A DNA stretch of 64,000 nucleotides from Rhizobium sullae (GCF_900169785.1 NZ_FWER01000010.1:1-64000); one strand, 5' to 3'; counted from the stretch's first letter, positions 46,073 through 57,561 are shown. Program-made: numbers and translations. The notes: a model not told the origin generated them from the letters alone.

Positions 46073-46697
46073 TAAAATCGCGCGTTTCCGCGTCCATCAC
46101 CCATAATTCGCCGGTCGAAATATCGAACCAGGCTCCATGCAGGGCAATCTCTCCTGCCTCTTCCAGCGCCTTGATATCCGGAAAACTTCTCAGGTTGTTG
46201 ATTGAGTTGCGGATCGAGACGCGCTCGAGCGCCGTCTGACGCTCAGCGGCGGTCATTACGTCATTGCTCTGAATCTGTTCGGCGGCAGGCCGGACGAGCG
46301 ACATCCAGCGGCCGATGAAGTCGCCGGATGACAGCGGCTCGGCATTGGGATCAAGTGCTGCGCGAATACCGCCGCAGCGGCCGTGACCCATCACGACGAT
46401 GTCGGAAACCTTCAAGACCTGCACGGCGAATTCCAAGGCGGCAGACGTCGCGTGGAAATGCCCGTCCGGCTCGTAAGGCGGCACCATGTTGGCAACGTTG
46501 CGGATGACGAAAAGCTCACCGGGGCCGGCGTCGAAGATAAGTTCGGGTGCGGCGCGCGAGTCCGAACAGGCAATAACCAGCGTATTCGGGTTCTGACCGT
46601 TTTCAGCCAGCATCTTATAGCGGTCGCGGGCGTCAGCGTAACGCCCGTTCATGAAGTTGCGGTAGCCGTCCAGAAGGGAACTTGGAAAACGCTGCAT
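46056..46697 (-). CDS. beta-class carbonic anhydrase
   Basis: The enzyme interconverts CO2 and bicarbonate, which supplies bicarbonate to carboxylases. The 213-residue protein has the zinc ligands in order: Cys44 with Asp46 and Arg48 in ACSDSR, then His105 and Cys108 in GHGRCGG. The length and the C-terminal helix RQTALERVSIRNSINNL fit the beta class. It stands alone on the minus strand before the pyridoxal kinase gene, 73 bases away, and may share its transcript. Confidence 0.94.
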   Translation of the reverse strand: MQRFPSSLLDGYRNFMNGRYADARDRYKMLAENGQNPNTLVIACSDSRAAPELIFDAGPGELFVIRNVANMVPPYEPDGHFHATSAALEFAVQVLKVSDIVVMGHGRCGGIRAALDPNAEPLSSGDFIGRWMSLVRPAAEQIQSNDVMTAAERQTALERVSIRNSINNLRSFPDIKALEEAGEIALHGAWFDISTGELWVMDAETRDFIRPEV

Positions 46698-46770
46698 GAC
46701 TGTCGATTAGCGCGCGGACGCAGCAAGATCAACAGCTGCACATGCGAAATGCGCAAACTGGCGTCCGCGG

Positions 46771-47649
46771 CTAACTTTTCCGCCTCTGGGCGGGGTGTAC
46801 GAGGCGGCGCATCTGCACCATGGCCATCGGCGTCGAGAGGCTTGATGCGTCGCTTGCGAGCGTAAGCTCGTCGCTGCCGCGCTTGACCGCGCGCACCAGC
46901 GCTTCATAGACGCTGGCTGTTGCAAGCTGCAACGCTTTTTCGTCGTCCATCCCGGAAAGAAGCCGTGAGAGGAAGACAGCCGCCAGCAGGTCGCCCAGTC
47001 CATTCGGCGCATTGTCGATAACGCGATGCTCGGCAAGCAGGGCATGGCGGCCGGAGAGATAGAGATTTCCGGTGCCGCCGGCCATCATCGCAACAGCGGA
47101 AGTGACAAGCATGCGTGAGGGGCCGAGTGACAAAGCAGCTTCCATGACGGCTGTATTGTCCTCCAACGCTGCGCCAACCATCCAGGCCAACTCATAGCGG
47201 TTGGGCGTTGCCAGAGAAGCAAGCGGAATCAGGTGGTCGCGGATCGCCTTCGCCGTCGCTTCGGGCACATAGAGGCCGCCCAGATCCCCCATCACCGGAT
47301 CGCAGACATAAAGCAGCTCCGGACTTTTTTCACGCAATGCGCTGACCAGGCGGGCAACGGAACGAGCCTGAGCAGCGTTTCCGAAATAGCCAGACAAAAC
47401 CGCCTTCACTTCTCCAACCCACGGTGCACGGATGAGATCGTCGATGGCAGCATCAAAATCGGCTTCCGCAAAAGTGAGCCGGGTCGAACGGCCATGGCCG
47501 GGATGCCAGGGCAGAACGATCGTCGGCAGTGCCCAGACCTGATGGCCGAGCGTCTCAAGCGCGAAGACGGCGGCGCGATTGCCGACCGAACCGCGAATGA
47601 CATGGCTGGAGATGACGATCACCGTTCCTGCAGCACCATTATCCGGCAT
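46771..47649 (-). CDS. pdxY: pyridoxal kinase
   Basis: The 292-residue ribokinase-fold enzyme phosphorylates pyridoxal (and perhaps pyridoxine) in the vitamin B6 salvage route. Visible marks are VISSHVIRGSVGNRAAVFAL at the start, ALPTIVLPWHPGHG, YVCDPVMGD and TPNRYELAWM. The phosphate-handling motif here reads NGLGDLLAAVFL, a variant of GTGD. The length is normal. It is divergent from the glutamate dehydrogenase gene, with a 275-base gap that must hold both promoters. Confidence 0.92.
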   Translation of the reverse strand: MPDNGAAGTVIVISSHVIRGSVGNRAAVFALETLGHQVWALPTIVLPWHPGHGRSTRLTFAEADFDAAIDDLIRAPWVGEVKAVLSGYFGNAAQARSVARLVSALREKSPELLYVCDPVMGDLGGLYVPEATAKAIRDHLIPLASLATPNRYELAWMVGAALEDNTAVMEAALSLGPSRMLVTSAVAMMAGGTGNLYLSGRHALLAEHRVIDNAPNGLGDLLAAVFLSRLLSGMDDEKALQLATASVYEALVRAVKRGSDELTLASDASSLSTPMAMVQMRRLVHPAQRRKS

Positions 47650-47924
47650 GACGATTTAAACCCCGAATTCGATGCGCTGTTGATCGTCTTTTTGCCGCGC
47701 AGCTGTCAACCATTCTTCATCGATGCGTGGAAATCTCGACGAGCCAGTAAAGCGTAGGCAGCCTGTGGGTAAGACCCATCCTTTAATCGAGAATCTTTCG
47801 GAATTTTGCCGAAGCCGGGTCAAAGACGCACAAAAACTGCCTCAGTGGGGCATCTTTTAGAGATTTTTTCGATAATTCTTCTGCTAACTTGCCGCAAATC
47901 ACACAAATCGGGGGAATGTCTTCA

Positions 47925-50900
47925 ATGGCTGCCAAAAACAATCCGCGACGGGAGAAGCTGATCGAAAGCGCGAAGAAGATCGCTGCTGCAACCAAAGAAC
48001 AGTATCTCGATCCGGAAATCCTCTTCGGCCGGGCGAGCGGCGACGACCTCGATCGCTACACGCCGGAGATGCTGGCGCTTTCCGCCGTTCATTCTGCTAA
48101 GGAGCTCTCGACCTGGGACGGCAAGGTTCCGCGCGTTACGATCGAAACGCTGGCCGGTGTCGAACCCGATGGCGTTGCAGTCTCGGTCCTGACGGTTACC
48201 GATCGCAATATGCCGTTCCTCTACGAGTCGGTCATGAGCGAGGTCACGAGTACCTATCGCGATCTCTACATGGCAGTGCATCCGATCCTGGTGGTGGAGC
48301 ATGGCAAGGCGCCGGTACTTTATTCCGCCGAGGAACCGAGCGATCCGGCAAAACGCGTCAGCCACATCCAACTTCACATTTCGCCGTTGACCGCGACACA
48401 ATCCGGCGACCTCCTGAAGCGCATCATGATCGTGCTGGAGCAGGTCCGCCAAGCCGTTTCCGACTGGAAACCCATGCTCTCCAAGCTCGACACGGTAATT
48501 GCCGAATTGGGCAGCTACAATGCCGGCCGCAAGAAGGCCGACCGCGACGAGGCACTGGCTTTCCTAGCCTGGCTGCGCGACGAGAACTTTACCTTTCTCG
48601 GCATGCGCGAATATGTCTATTCCGGCAAGGGCGGCGATGCTGTCAAAGTCGAGCGTCACAAGGGCGCCGGTCTCGGCATTCTTTCCAATCCAGATGTATT
48701 GGTGCTGCGCACCGGCAAGGATGCCGTAACGACGACGCCGGAAATCCTTGCCTTCCTGGACGGCCCGGACTTTCTGATCGTCACCAAGGCGAACGGGAAA
48801 TCAGTCGTCCACCGCCGCGCCTATATGGACTATGTCGGCGTGAAGCGATTCGACAAGGATGGCAACGTCACCGGCGAGCTGCGTATCGTCGGCCTTTTTA
48901 CCTCGACGGCCTATACGTCCCCCGCGTCGGAAATTCCGCTCATCCGTTCCAAAGTTGCCAAAGTGAAAGATCATTTCGGCTTCGATCCCATGAGCCATTC
49001 GGGCCGAATGCTGGAAAACACCTTGGAATCTTATCCGCGCGACGATCTTTTCCAGATCGACACGACGCTGCTCGCGAATTTCGCTGAACAGATCAATGAT
49101 CTTGTTGAGCGCCCGCGTGTCCGCGTTCTGCCGCGCATCGATCATTTCGACCGTTTCGTCTCGGTCATCGTCTATGTGCCGCGTGAGGAATACGACTCCA
49201 TCGTTCGGGAAAAGATCGGCACCTATTTGAAGACTGTCTACGATGGCCGGGTTTCCGCCTATTATCCGGCTTTCCCGGAAGGGCGGGTTGCGCGCGTACA
49301 CTTCATCATCGGCCGGTCCGGTGGCAAAACGCCGCGCATCCCGCAACCGAAGCTCGAGGAAGCGATCCGTGCCATTACCGCCCGCTGGGACGATCGCTTT
49401 GAAGCGTTGGCGGGGCCAAGGGCGCCGAAGATCGGCGTCAGCAACGCCTTCCAGGATTCCTTCACCCCGGAGGAAACGGTTACCGATCTCCCGGACATTA
49501 CCGATTGCGCCTCCGGCGAGCCGATACGCATCGCATTCTATTACCGCAATGATGCAGAACGCGGCCCGATCTTCTCACTCAAGATTTTCCATGCTGGCGA
49601 GCAGCTTCCACTCTCACGCCGCGTGCCACTTCTCGAAAATCTCGGTTTCAACGTGCTGAGCGAGCGGACTTTCGACATCGAAGTTCCAGCCGCCGACGGC
49701 TCGGTCAACGTCGTCGTGCTGCATGATATGGAACTCGAAGCCCGCAGCGGCGCTGAAATTGACCTCAGCCGTTATGGTGCCCCGTTGGAAGAAGCCTTCG
49801 TTTCCGCTTTCGACGGCACGATTGATAATGACAGTTTCAACCGGCTGATCCTTTCGGCTGGGCTTTCCGCGCGCGAGACGAATGTCCTGCGGGCCTATGC
49901 GCGTTATCTTCGCCAGGCGGGTATCGCCTATTCGCAGGATTACATCGCAACGACCCTCGACAAATACCCAGAGATCGCCGCTTCGATCTTCCGGCTCTTT
50001 TATGATGCACTCGATCCGCAGCTTAGCGAAAAGGCGCGCATGAAAAAGCTCGCCGATCTGCATCGATCGATCGAGGTGGCGCTCGCCAATGTGCCGAGCC
50101 TTGACGATGACCGTATCTTGCGCCGCTACATCAACGTCGTCGATGCGACGCTGCGGACCAACTATTTCCAGCGCACTGCCGAAGGCTCGCCGAAGGCGAT
50201 GCTTGCCTTCAAGCTCGATCCGCATCTCGTCGACGGCCTGCCGGACCCCAAGCCCTTCCGGGAAATCTTCGTCTACGGGGTCGAAGTCGAGGGCGTGCAT
50301 CTGCGTTTTGGCAAGGTTGCCCGCGGCGGTCTGCGCTGGTCGGATCGCGCCGAAGACTATCGCACGGAAGTTCTTGGCCTCGTAAAGGCGCAACAAGTGA
50401 AGAACGCCGTCATCGTTCCGGTCGGCGCCAAGGGCGGCTTCTATCCGAAGAGACTGCCCGCAGGCGGCAGCCGCGATGAAATCTTCAGTGCCGGCCGCGA
50501 AGCCTACAAGACCTATATTCGCACCCTGCTTTCGATCACAGACAACATTTCCGGCACCGATATCGTGCCGCCGGCAAATACGGTGCGGCTTGATGGCGAT
50601 GATCCCTATTTTGTCGTCGCCGCCGACAAGGGAACGGCAACCTTCTCCGACACGGCCAACGCGTTGGCGCAGGAAGCCGGCTTCTGGCTCGACGATGCCT
50701 TCGCGTCAGGCGGCTCGGCCGGCTACGACCACAAGAAAATGGGCATCACCGCACGCGGCGCCTGGGAAACCGTAAAGCGTCATTTCCGCGAGATGGATAT
50801 AGACATCCAGACGACGCCATTTACGGTGGGCGGTGTCGGCGATATGTCCGGCGACGTCTTCGGCAACGGCATGCTGCTCTCCCCGAAGATCAAGCTCATT

Positions 50901-52706
50901 TCCGCTTTCGACCATCGTGATATCTTCATCGATCCCGATCCGGATATGGAAAAGACGCTCGCCGAACGGCAGCGGCTATTCAACCTGCCCCGTTCAAGTT
51001 GGCAGGACTTCGACAAGTCGGTTCTTTCCAATGGCGCGATGATCATTTCACGCGCGTCGAAATCTGTCACGCTGACCCCGGAAGCGGTTGCGGCAATTGG
51101 CATCGACAAGGCGGTGGCAACCCCCTTCGAGATCATCACAGCAATCTTGAAGAGCCCGGTAGATCTCCTCTGGTTCGGCGGCATCGGCACCTATGTGAAG
51201 GCGCAGTCGGAAACCGATACGGAAGTGGGCGATCGTTCGAACGATCCGATCCGCATCACGGCTGATGAGGTGCGGGCGAAGGTGATCGGCGAAGGCGCCA
51301 ACCTTGGCGTCACGCAAAAGGGCCGCATCGCTTATGGCCTGAAAGGCGGACGGAGCAATTCCGATGCGATTGACAATTCGGCAGGCGTCAACACCTCGGA
51401 TGTCGAGGTGAATATCAAGATCGCGCTCGCCAAGGCGATGCATGACGGCCGGCTCACACGGGCAAAACGCGATCAGCTGCTTTCGTCGATGACAGACGAA
51501 GTGGCGGCTCTCGTTCTGCGCAACAACTATTTGCAATCACTGGCGATTTCGCTGACCGAACGTAAGGGAACCGCCAATGGCCTTGAGCTTGCGCGCTTCA
51601 TGAGCGTGCTGGAAGGCGCCAAGCAGCTCAACCGGAAAGTGGAAACGCTTCCCGATGAGGCAACGCTTGCAGAGCGCTATGCTGCCGGCAAGCCGCTCAC
51701 GCGGCCGGAAATCGCCGTGTTGCTCTCTTACGCCAAGATCGTGCTTTTCGATGCCGTTGCCGCCAGCGATCTTCCAGACGACACTTATTTCGCGTCGACC
51801 CTTTCAAACTACTTCCCGGCTAAGATGCAGAAAACCAATGCCTCCGACATCGCAACCCACCGGCTGAAACGCGAGATCATCGCGACGGTGCTTGCCAATG
51901 AGGCAATCAATCGTGGCGGCCCAGGCTTTGTAGTGAGCATGATGGATGCGACAGCCGCGTCAGCGCCGGAAGTCGTCCGTGCCGCAATCATCGCCCGCGA
52001 TGGCTTCGACCTGACCAGGCTTTGGACTGAGACCGATGCGCTAGACGGCAAGATTTCCGGCCAGATGCAGAACCGTGTCTATGAAGAGATCGGCCACAGC
52101 TTCACCGTCCTGACTCGCCTGCTTCTGAAGACCGGCATGGCAAAAGGCGGCGTGGCTGAGACCATTAGCCGGCTTCAAACTGCATTGAAGAAATTGAAGC
52201 CCTCCTTCGCCGCGCAGGCCCCTGCAGAGTTCGAAGCGCGCGCCATGGAGTATCGCGATGCCGGGCTGCCGGAAATATTAGCTGCTGACATTGCCGGGCT
52301 GCCGAGCTTTGCGCTGGTGCCGGAGATCATGCAGATAGCCGAACGTACAGGCGAGGCACTCGGACGTGCCGCCGAAAGCTATTTTGCCGTATCGCAGACC
52401 TTCCGCGTCGGAAGGCTCCTGGCCGCCGGCGCCCGCATTCTCACCTCGGATCATTATGAAAACCTGGCGCTGGCGCGCAGCATCGACCAAATTGCCAGCG
52501 CCCGCCGCGATATCGTCATCTCGGCGCTGTCCGACCATGGCAAGGAAAAGCTGCCGGTTCAGGCGTGGCATGCAGTCGATCGCATCAGGATCAACCGCAT
52601 CGCCGAAGAACTGTCAAACCTCAGCGATAGCGGCGATCCAACTCTTGCGCGCATCACGGTGGCCGCAGGTCTTTTGACCGATCTTGCGCGCGACCGGGCG
52701 AGGTGA
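47925..52706 (+). CDS. NAD-specific glutamate dehydrogenase, large (180-kDa type)
   Basis: This enzyme deaminates glutamate to 2-oxoglutarate and ammonia with NAD+. The 1593-residue protein is of the very large class. A regulatory N-terminal part with ACT-like segments extends to about residue 700, then comes the dehydrogenase core. The core has RGGLRWSDRAEDYRTEVLGL and the catalytic lysine region KNAVIVPVGAKGG near residue 825, then FGNGMLLSPKIKLISAFDHR and EGANLGVTQ. A long C-terminal domain closes it. I chose ATG 47925 with GGGGGA upstream; an ATG at 47916 is also possible. It is probably a catabolic enzyme for amino acids. Confidence 0.95.
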   Translation: MAAKNNPRREKLIESAKKIAAATKEQYLDPEILFGRASGDDLDRYTPEMLALSAVHSAKELSTWDGKVPRVTIETLAGVEPDGVAVSVLTVTDRNMPFLYESVMSEVTSTYRDLYMAVHPILVVEHGKAPVLYSAEEPSDPAKRVSHIQLHISPLTATQSGDLLKRIMIVLEQVRQAVSDWKPMLSKLDTVIAELGSYNAGRKKADRDEALAFLAWLRDENFTFLGMREYVYSGKGGDAVKVERHKGAGLGILSNPDVLVLRTGKDAVTTTPEILAFLDGPDFLIVTKANGKSVVHRRAYMDYVGVKRFDKDGNVTGELRIVGLFTSTAYTSPASEIPLIRSKVAKVKDHFGFDPMSHSGRMLENTLESYPRDDLFQIDTTLLANFAEQINDLVERPRVRVLPRIDHFDRFVSVIVYVPREEYDSIVREKIGTYLKTVYDGRVSAYYPAFPEGRVARVHFIIGRSGGKTPRIPQPKLEEAIRAITARWDDRFEALAGPRAPKIGVSNAFQDSFTPEETVTDLPDITDCASGEPIRIAFYYRNDAERGPIFSLKIFHAGEQLPLSRRVPLLENLGFNVLSERTFDIEVPAADGSVNVVVLHDMELEARSGAEIDLSRYGAPLEEAFVSAFDGTIDNDSFNRLILSAGLSARETNVLRAYARYLRQAGIAYSQDYIATTLDKYPEIAASIFRLFYDALDPQLSEKARMKKLADLHRSIEVALANVPSLDDDRILRRYINVVDATLRTNYFQRTAEGSPKAMLAFKLDPHLVDGLPDPKPFREIFVYGVEVEGVHLRFGKVARGGLRWSDRAEDYRTEVLGLVKAQQVKNAVIVPVGAKGGFYPKRLPAGGSRDEIFSAGREAYKTYIRTLLSITDNISGTDIVPPANTVRLDGDDPYFVVAADKGTATFSDTANALAQEAGFWLDDAFASGGSAGYDHKKMGITARGAWETVKRHFREMDIDIQTTPFTVGGVGDMSGDVFGNGMLLSPKIKLISAFDHRDIFIDPDPDMEKTLAERQRLFNLPRSSWQDFDKSVLSNGAMIISRASKSVTLTPEAVAAIGIDKAVATPFEIITAILKSPVDLLWFGGIGTYVKAQSETDTEVGDRSNDPIRITADEVRAKVIGEGANLGVTQKGRIAYGLKGGRSNSDAIDNSAGVNTSDVEVNIKIALAKAMHDGRLTRAKRDQLLSSMTDEVAALVLRNNYLQSLAISLTERKGTANGLELARFMSVLEGAKQLNRKVETLPDEATLAERYAAGKPLTRPEIAVLLSYAKIVLFDAVAASDLPDDTYFASTLSNYFPAKMQKTNASDIATHRLKREIIATVLANEAINRGGPGFVVSMMDATAASAPEVVRAAIIARDGFDLTRLWTETDALDGKISGQMQNRVYEEIGHSFTVLTRLLLKTGMAKGGVAETISRLQTALKKLKPSFAAQAPAEFEARAMEYRDAGLPEILAADIAGLPSFALVPEIMQIAERTGEALGRAAESYFAVSQTFRVGRLLAAGARILTSDHYENLALARSIDQIASARRDIVISALSDHGKEKLPVQAWHAVDRIRINRIAEELSNLSDSGDPTLARITVAAGLLTDLARDRAR

Positions 52707-52737
52707 CACAGTCCGCCGCGAAAGCGGGAGTGTACGC

Positions 52738-54138
52738 GTGAGCAGAATAGACTGGACCGGAACGGGAACGCCGGCGCCGCAAAAGGCGTCGGAAAAGGGC
52801 ATCTGGAGCTGGATGCTCTTCGATTGGGCGGCGCAGCCGTTTTTCACAGTCGTAACCACGTTCATTTTCGGACCCTACTTCGTCGCGCGCCTGACGGCTG
52901 ATCCGGTTTCGGCACAGGCGATGTGGAGCAACACGGCGACGATCTCTTCGGTGATCATCGCCCTGCTCTCTCCAATCCTCGGCTCCATCGCTGATCAATC
53001 CGGTGCCCGCAAACCCTGGATAGCCTGTTTTGCGGTCATCAAAATTGCGAGCCTCTTCGGTCTCTGGTTTGCAGCACCCGGCTCGCCGGTTATCTACCCG
53101 GTGATGTTCATGATCCTGGCCTCGATCGCCGCCGAATTCTCGATCGTCTTCAATGATTCCATGATGCCACGCCTTGTGAGCAAAGACGAGGTTGGCAGGC
53201 TGTCCAACACAGCCTGGGGACTTGGTTACCTCGGCGGCATGATCGTGCTGATCGCTGTTGTCGGGCTGCTTGCGGGGAGCCTGGAAACGGGAACGACGCT
53301 GTTCGGGCTCAACCCGTTGTTCGGGCTTGATCCGCATACCGGCGAGGATGCACGCATTACCGGCCCGATCTCCGCCGTCTGGTATCTCATCTTCATCATT
53401 CCGATGTTCCTCTTCACGCCGGATGCGGCGAAGGGGCTGCCGTTCGCTGCTGCCGTACGTTCAGGCTTCAGACAGCTCGGGAACACGATCGACGAGCTGA
53501 AGCTCCGAAGAGGTATCCTGAAATTCCTGATTGCTCGAATGATCTATCAGGATGGCGTCAACGGGCTGCTGATCCTTGGCGGCACCTTCGCCGCCGGCAT
53601 GTTCGGTTGGGCGACGATCGAAATCGGACTTTATGGGATCATCCTCAACGTCGTCGCGATTTTCGGCTGCGTCATCGCCGGACGCGTTGATCACCGCATC
53701 GGATCAAAAGCAACGATCCTGATCAGCCTGACGCTGCTGCTGCTCGCAACGCTCGGGATCATTTCGACGGGGCCGGGCTATACGCTCTTCGGCCTGCTGC
53801 CGATGTCAACGGCGGACGCCGGCGGGCTTTTCGGCACGACGGCGGAGAAGGCCTATATTCTGTACGGGCTGCTGATCGGTGTCGCCTTCGGTCCTGTACA
53901 AGCCTCGTCGCGCTCTTATCTGGCGCGCAGCGTCAGCCTGGAGGAGGCGGGGCGCTATTTTGGCATCTATGCGCTGTCCGGCCGCGCCACAAGCTTTATG
54001 GCAACGCTCCTCTTCTCCCTGATGACCTACGCCAGCGGATCAGCGCGTCTCGGCATGGCGACGCTGCTCCTTTTCCTCGCAGGCGGATTGATCCTGCTCG
54101 TCGCAACACCTTATCCGGCCGACAGGAAGCAAGATTGA
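52738..54138 (+). CDS. UMF1-family MFS transporter
   Basis: The 466-residue membrane protein has about twelve spans and matches the UMF1 (Atg22-like) branch of the major facilitator superfamily. It begins IWSWMLFDWAAQPFFTVVTTF, has FNDSMMPRLVSKDEVGRLS and a conserved AWGLGYLGG. The substrate of bacterial members is not known; the eukaryotic relatives export amino acids from vacuoles. The best start is a GTG at 52738 after GGGAG; the frame is open to 52684. It lies 31 bases after the glutamate dehydrogenase gene in the same direction, so the two may be co-transcribed. Confidence 0.85.
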   Translation: MSRIDWTGTGTPAPQKASEKGIWSWMLFDWAAQPFFTVVTTFIFGPYFVARLTADPVSAQAMWSNTATISSVIIALLSPILGSIADQSGARKPWIACFAVIKIASLFGLWFAAPGSPVIYPVMFMILASIAAEFSIVFNDSMMPRLVSKDEVGRLSNTAWGLGYLGGMIVLIAVVGLLAGSLETGTTLFGLNPLFGLDPHTGEDARITGPISAVWYLIFIIPMFLFTPDAAKGLPFAAAVRSGFRQLGNTIDELKLRRGILKFLIARMIYQDGVNGLLILGGTFAAGMFGWATIEIGLYGIILNVVAIFGCVIAGRVDHRIGSKATILISLTLLLLATLGIISTGPGYTLFGLLPMSTADAGGLFGTTAEKAYILYGLLIGVAFGPVQASSRSYLARSVSLEEAGRYFGIYALSGRATSFMATLLFSLMTYASGSARLGMATLLLFLAGGLILLVATPYPADRKQD

Positions 54139-54142
54139 ATTG

Positions 54143-54165
54143 AACCCTGGCTGAGCGCCGGGGTT
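54143..54165. terminator. hairpin between the convergent MFS and purH genes
   Basis: AACCCTGG and CCGGGGTT pair over 8 bp with one G.U, loop of 7 bases. The T-run is weak on both strands. Confidence 0.4.
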
Positions 54166-54173
54166 CTGTCAGC

Positions 54174-55790
54174 TCAATGGCGGAAATGGCGCATGCCAGT
54201 GAATACCATTGCGACGTCGTGCTCGTTGGCAGCGTCAATCACCTCTTGGTCGCGCATCGAGCCACCCGGCTGGATGACTGCCGTCGCACCCGCAGCAATC
54301 ATCGACAGAAGGCCGTCGGCAAAGGGCAGGAAGGCTTCCGAAGCAACCGCAGAACCGCGTGTCATCGGGGCGGGTAAACCCAGCGCCTTTGCGGCTTCCT
54401 CGGCTTTCAGTGCGGCAATGCGGGCGGAATCGACGCGGCTCATCTGGCCGGCGCCAATGCCGGCCGTCTGGCCATCCTTGGCGTAGACGACGGCATTCGA
54501 TTTCACATGCTTGCCGACCTTGAAGGCAAACTTCATGTCTTCCAGTTCCTGTGCCGTCGGCGCGCGCTTGGTGACGACCTTGAGCTCCAGATCCTCTATC
54601 ATGCCGTTGTCACGGCTCTGGACCAGCAGCCCGCCGGAGACCGTTTTCGCTGTCAGGCCAGCGGCACGCGGATCGGGTAGACCACCGACAGAAAGCAGGC
54701 GCAGGTTCGGTTTCTTCGCAACGATCGCCTTGGCTTCTTCGGTTACGTCCGGAGCGATGATCACTTCGGTGAAGAGCTTGATGATCTCCTCCGCCGTCTC
54801 CGCATCAAGCGGGCGGTTAAGCGCGATAATGCCGCCGAACGCAGAAACGGAATCGCAGGCGAGCGCCCGCCTGTAGGCTTCGACAAGGCTCGGCCCCGTT
54901 GCGACGCCGCAGGGGTTGGCATGCTTGATGATGGCACAGGCGGGTGCCTTTTCAGGCAGGAATTCAGCGACGAGCTCGTAGGCCGCATCAGTATCGTTGA
55001 TATTGTTATAAGAGAGCTGCTTACCCTGCAGCAGCGTCGCCGTCGAAACGCCGGGGCGCTTCTCGCCCGTGACATAGAAGGCCGCTTTCTGATGTGGATT
55101 TTCGCCGTAGCGCATCTCTTCCTTCAGGACGCCGCCGATCACCCGATGGCGCGGCGTATCGATGGAGAGCGCTTCGGCGAACCAGTTGGAAATCATCCCG
55201 TCATAGGCGGCCGTGCGGGCATAGGCCTTGGCTGCCATACGCTGGCGGAACGCATAGCTTGTCTGGCCGGCATCGGCCGAAAGCTGTTCGAGCAGTTCCG
55301 GATAGTCCGCGGGATCGGTCAGGATCGTCACGTAAGCATGGTTTTTGGCGGAGGCCCGGATCATTGCCGGACCGCCGATATCGATATTCTCAACTGTCGT
55401 CGGATAATCGCCACCGGCAGCACGTACGTCTTCGAATGGATAGAGGTTTATGACGGCAAGATCGATACCTTCGATGCCATGCAGCTTCATGGCTTCCTGA
55501 TGTTCAGCATCATCGCGGATTGCCAGGAGACCACCGTGAACCTTCGGGTGCAGCGTCTTCACACGACCGTCCATGATTTCCGGAAAGCCGGTAACCTGCG
55601 AAACGTCGGTGACCGCCAGCCCCGCGGCGGCAATGGCCTTGTGTGTCCCGCCTGTCGAAAGCAGGCGTACGCCCGTCTCGGAAAGCGCGCGGGCAAGCTC
55701 GACAATACCCGCCTTGTCGGAGACGGAGAGCAGCGCGGTTTTGACTTTAACCTTATCGGGGGCGGGGATTTTCTTGGAAGTGACGGCCAT
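54174..55790 (-). CDS. purH: bifunctional AICAR transformylase / IMP cyclohydrolase
   Basis: PurH does the last two steps of IMP synthesis. The 538-residue protein has the cyclohydrolase half first ([38 protein letters not shown]). The transformylase half follows, with [13 protein letters not shown], the catalytic lysine-histidine pair in [12 protein letters not shown] and the end [19 protein letters not shown]. The ATG at 55790 has GAGAAGG upstream; the frame runs further but without family likeness. The heparinase-like gene lies 97 bases upstream in the same direction. Confidence 0.97.
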   Translation of the reverse strand: MAVTSKKIPAPDKVKVKTALLSVSDKAGIVELARALSETGVRLLSTGGTHKAIAAAGLAVTDVSQVTGFPEIMDGRVKTLHPKVHGGLLAIRDDAEHQEAMKLHGIEGIDLAVINLYPFEDVRAAGGDYPTTVENIDIGGPAMIRASAKNHAYVTILTDPADYPELLEQLSADAGQTSYAFRQRMAAKAYARTAAYDGMISNWFAEALSIDTPRHRVIGGVLKEEMRYGENPHQKAAFYVTGEKRPGVSTATLLQGKQLSYNNINDTDAAYELVAEFLPEKAPACAIIKHANPCGVATGPSLVEAYRRALACDSVSAFGGIIALNRPLDAETAEEIIKLFTEVIIAPDVTEEAKAIVAKKPNLRLLSVGGLPDPRAAGLTAKTVSGGLLVQSRDNGMIEDLELKVVTKRAPTAQELEDMKFAFKVGKHVKSNAVVYAKDGQTAGIGAGQMSRVDSARIAALKAEEAAKALGLPAPMTRGSAVASEAFLPFADGLLSMIAAGATAVIQPGGSMRDQEVIDAANEHDVAMVFTGMRHFRH

Positions 55791-55887
55791 GAACCTTCTC
55801 CGTTCGGGCTTCAGGAGACATCCGGCAAGGGACGCATAGGGTAATGGCGCCGCGTTAGCACGAGCTCTGCCGCTGCGCAAACAGCGA

Positions 55888-57561
55888 CTAGCTCTTGCGG
55901 GACAAAAACCAGCGAATTTCCGGCTTTTCGGCGAAAACGAAGTCGATCTCGATCTGGTCGGAACCGCAGATACCGGAGGCGTCAGCAAAAAAGATATCTT
56001 CAGTGACCAGAACTTCGTTCCCCGGCGACGAGAAGAGCCAGCTCTCGCCATCGGGCGCTGTCAGCAACACGGACTCGCGGTCACTCGGCTTCACATTGAT
56101 GGCCGGATGGATATGGAAGCGCGCTGCCGCACGAAGGGGCTCGTCGCTGACGCGCTCGCCCTGCCGCACCAGCCGATCACGGCCAGTGACGATGGAGCCT
56201 GCAGCATTCAGCGTCAGTTCGCGCTCATGGAGCACGCCGAAATTCTTTAGATAGCCGTCGTGACTGACCTTGATGCCATCGCGTCCGTCTTCTGTTTCGG
56301 CGCGCTCGACGCTAACGGTCCTCACCGAGTCCGACATGATATGACCGAGAAATTCCGAGGTCGAGAACCGGCTGGATGAGGTGTCGTTCAGCGTCACCGT
56401 CGAATGCGTCGCAGTCGTGCGCGCCATCTGCACATAGCGGCGACCGGCGAATTTCGGCGAACCGGAGTTGACGATAAAGCGATGACGGCCTGACGACATT
56501 TCAAAGGAAAGGCAGCCCGCATGCGCCGTGCGCGAAAGGAGGCCCACTGCCGGCGGGCCGGTATCGGCGATCAAAACGGTATTTCCCGCCATGAGACGTT
56601 GATAGCGCGAATGCGGCATTGCCTTGAAAGGCAGGCCCGCCGTTTCGTCATAACGCAGAACCGACATCAGCTCGTTGGCAAGCGTCGATGTTGCACCGTT
56701 GAAGAGCGCGAGATCGCCATTCTGGTGCCGGAAAAAGCGCAGTGCCGGATACATGCGATCAATGCCGGAAATAAGCTTCTGCGGCAGGTCGTGACCGAGA
56801 TTGACATAGGTCTGGCGGAGCGGCAGGAGATCGAGAAGCAGCTCAAGGCCTGCGCGTGGATTGCGGGATATATGCCCGCCATCGGGCAGAATCTGGCTAT
56901 CGAATTCATTATCCAGCGCCTGGGCGGCCTTGCGCAGCACACCTTGCCGCGCGGGCATCGCGATCGAAGCCATGGCGAGGGCGATCCGCAGACGGAAGAG
57001 AACTTCCCCCGGGGGTGCGAAAGCAGCCATGCGCCGCAGATAGCGAACCTGAAACGCCAAAGATTTCAAGAAACGGCGATAAAAGCCACGATCGGCATTC
57101 TGCAGCACAACCGGCGAATGCGAGAGCCAGGCGATCACCCGCTGCGAAGTGACATCGATTTCCCAGGCAATGCCTTCCATGCGGCCAGCATGCAATGAGA
57201 GCCAGCTGTCGACGATCGCCCGGGCGACGGCCGAAACCCGGTCGCTCTTATTGGCCCGCATATGACGAAGCCAGCCGAAACCATGCAGGCGGTTGGCAAA
57301 GGCGCGTGATGGAAGCGTAAAGCCGAAGGGCGGTTTGCCGTTCGTCTCCAGCAGGCGGCCCGCCAAAGCGAAACGGCCATTCATGATCTCATCGGCTATG
57401 TGAGAATCAATTGCACGAAGATCGGTCGGCGCGACGATAAGCCGCTCGGGCACTTGGATCGTTTGGCGGAAAAGGCGCAGACGCAGCAGCGCAATGCGCC
57501 GCAACACGCGGCGCCAAGCCTCCCGAACATACAAACTCGAAAACCGCCGGCCGGACTGCAT
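55888..57561 (-). CDS. heparinase II/III family protein
   Basis: The 557-residue protein fits the heparinase II/III family: a helical toroid N-terminal half ([20 protein letters not shown], later [20 protein letters not shown]) and a beta-sandwich C-terminal half ([35 protein letters not shown]). Such enzymes are polysaccharide lyases or remodel acidic surface glycans; no clear export signal is seen, only a basic N-terminus. Its real substrate is unknown. It lies just upstream of purH on the same strand. Confidence 0.85.
   Translation of the reverse strand: MQSGRRFSSLYVREAWRRVLRRIALLRLRLFRQTIQVPERLIVAPTDLRAIDSHIADEIMNGRFALAGRLLETNGKPPFGFTLPSRAFANRLHGFGWLRHMRANKSDRVSAVARAIVDSWLSLHAGRMEGIAWEIDVTSQRVIAWLSHSPVVLQNADRGFYRRFLKSLAFQVRYLRRMAAFAPPGEVLFRLRIALAMASIAMPARQGVLRKAAQALDNEFDSQILPDGGHISRNPRAGLELLLDLLPLRQTYVNLGHDLPQKLISGIDRMYPALRFFRHQNGDLALFNGATSTLANELMSVLRYDETAGLPFKAMPHSRYQRLMAGNTVLIADTGPPAVGLLSRTAHAGCLSFEMSSGRHRFIVNSGSPKFAGRRYVQMARTTATHSTVTLNDTSSSRFSTSEFLGHIMSDSVRTVSVERAETEDGRDGIKVSHDGYLKNFGVLHERELTLNAAGSIVTGRDRLVRQGERVSDEPLRAAARFHIHPAINVKPSDRESVLLTAPDGESWLFSSPGNEVLVTEDIFFADASGICGSDQIEIDFVFAEKPEIRWFLSRKS

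Noticed and set aside
55791..55887. ZTP-type riboswitch upstream of purH
   Set aside because: The 97-base leader lacks the conserved core of that riboswitch as far as can be read.
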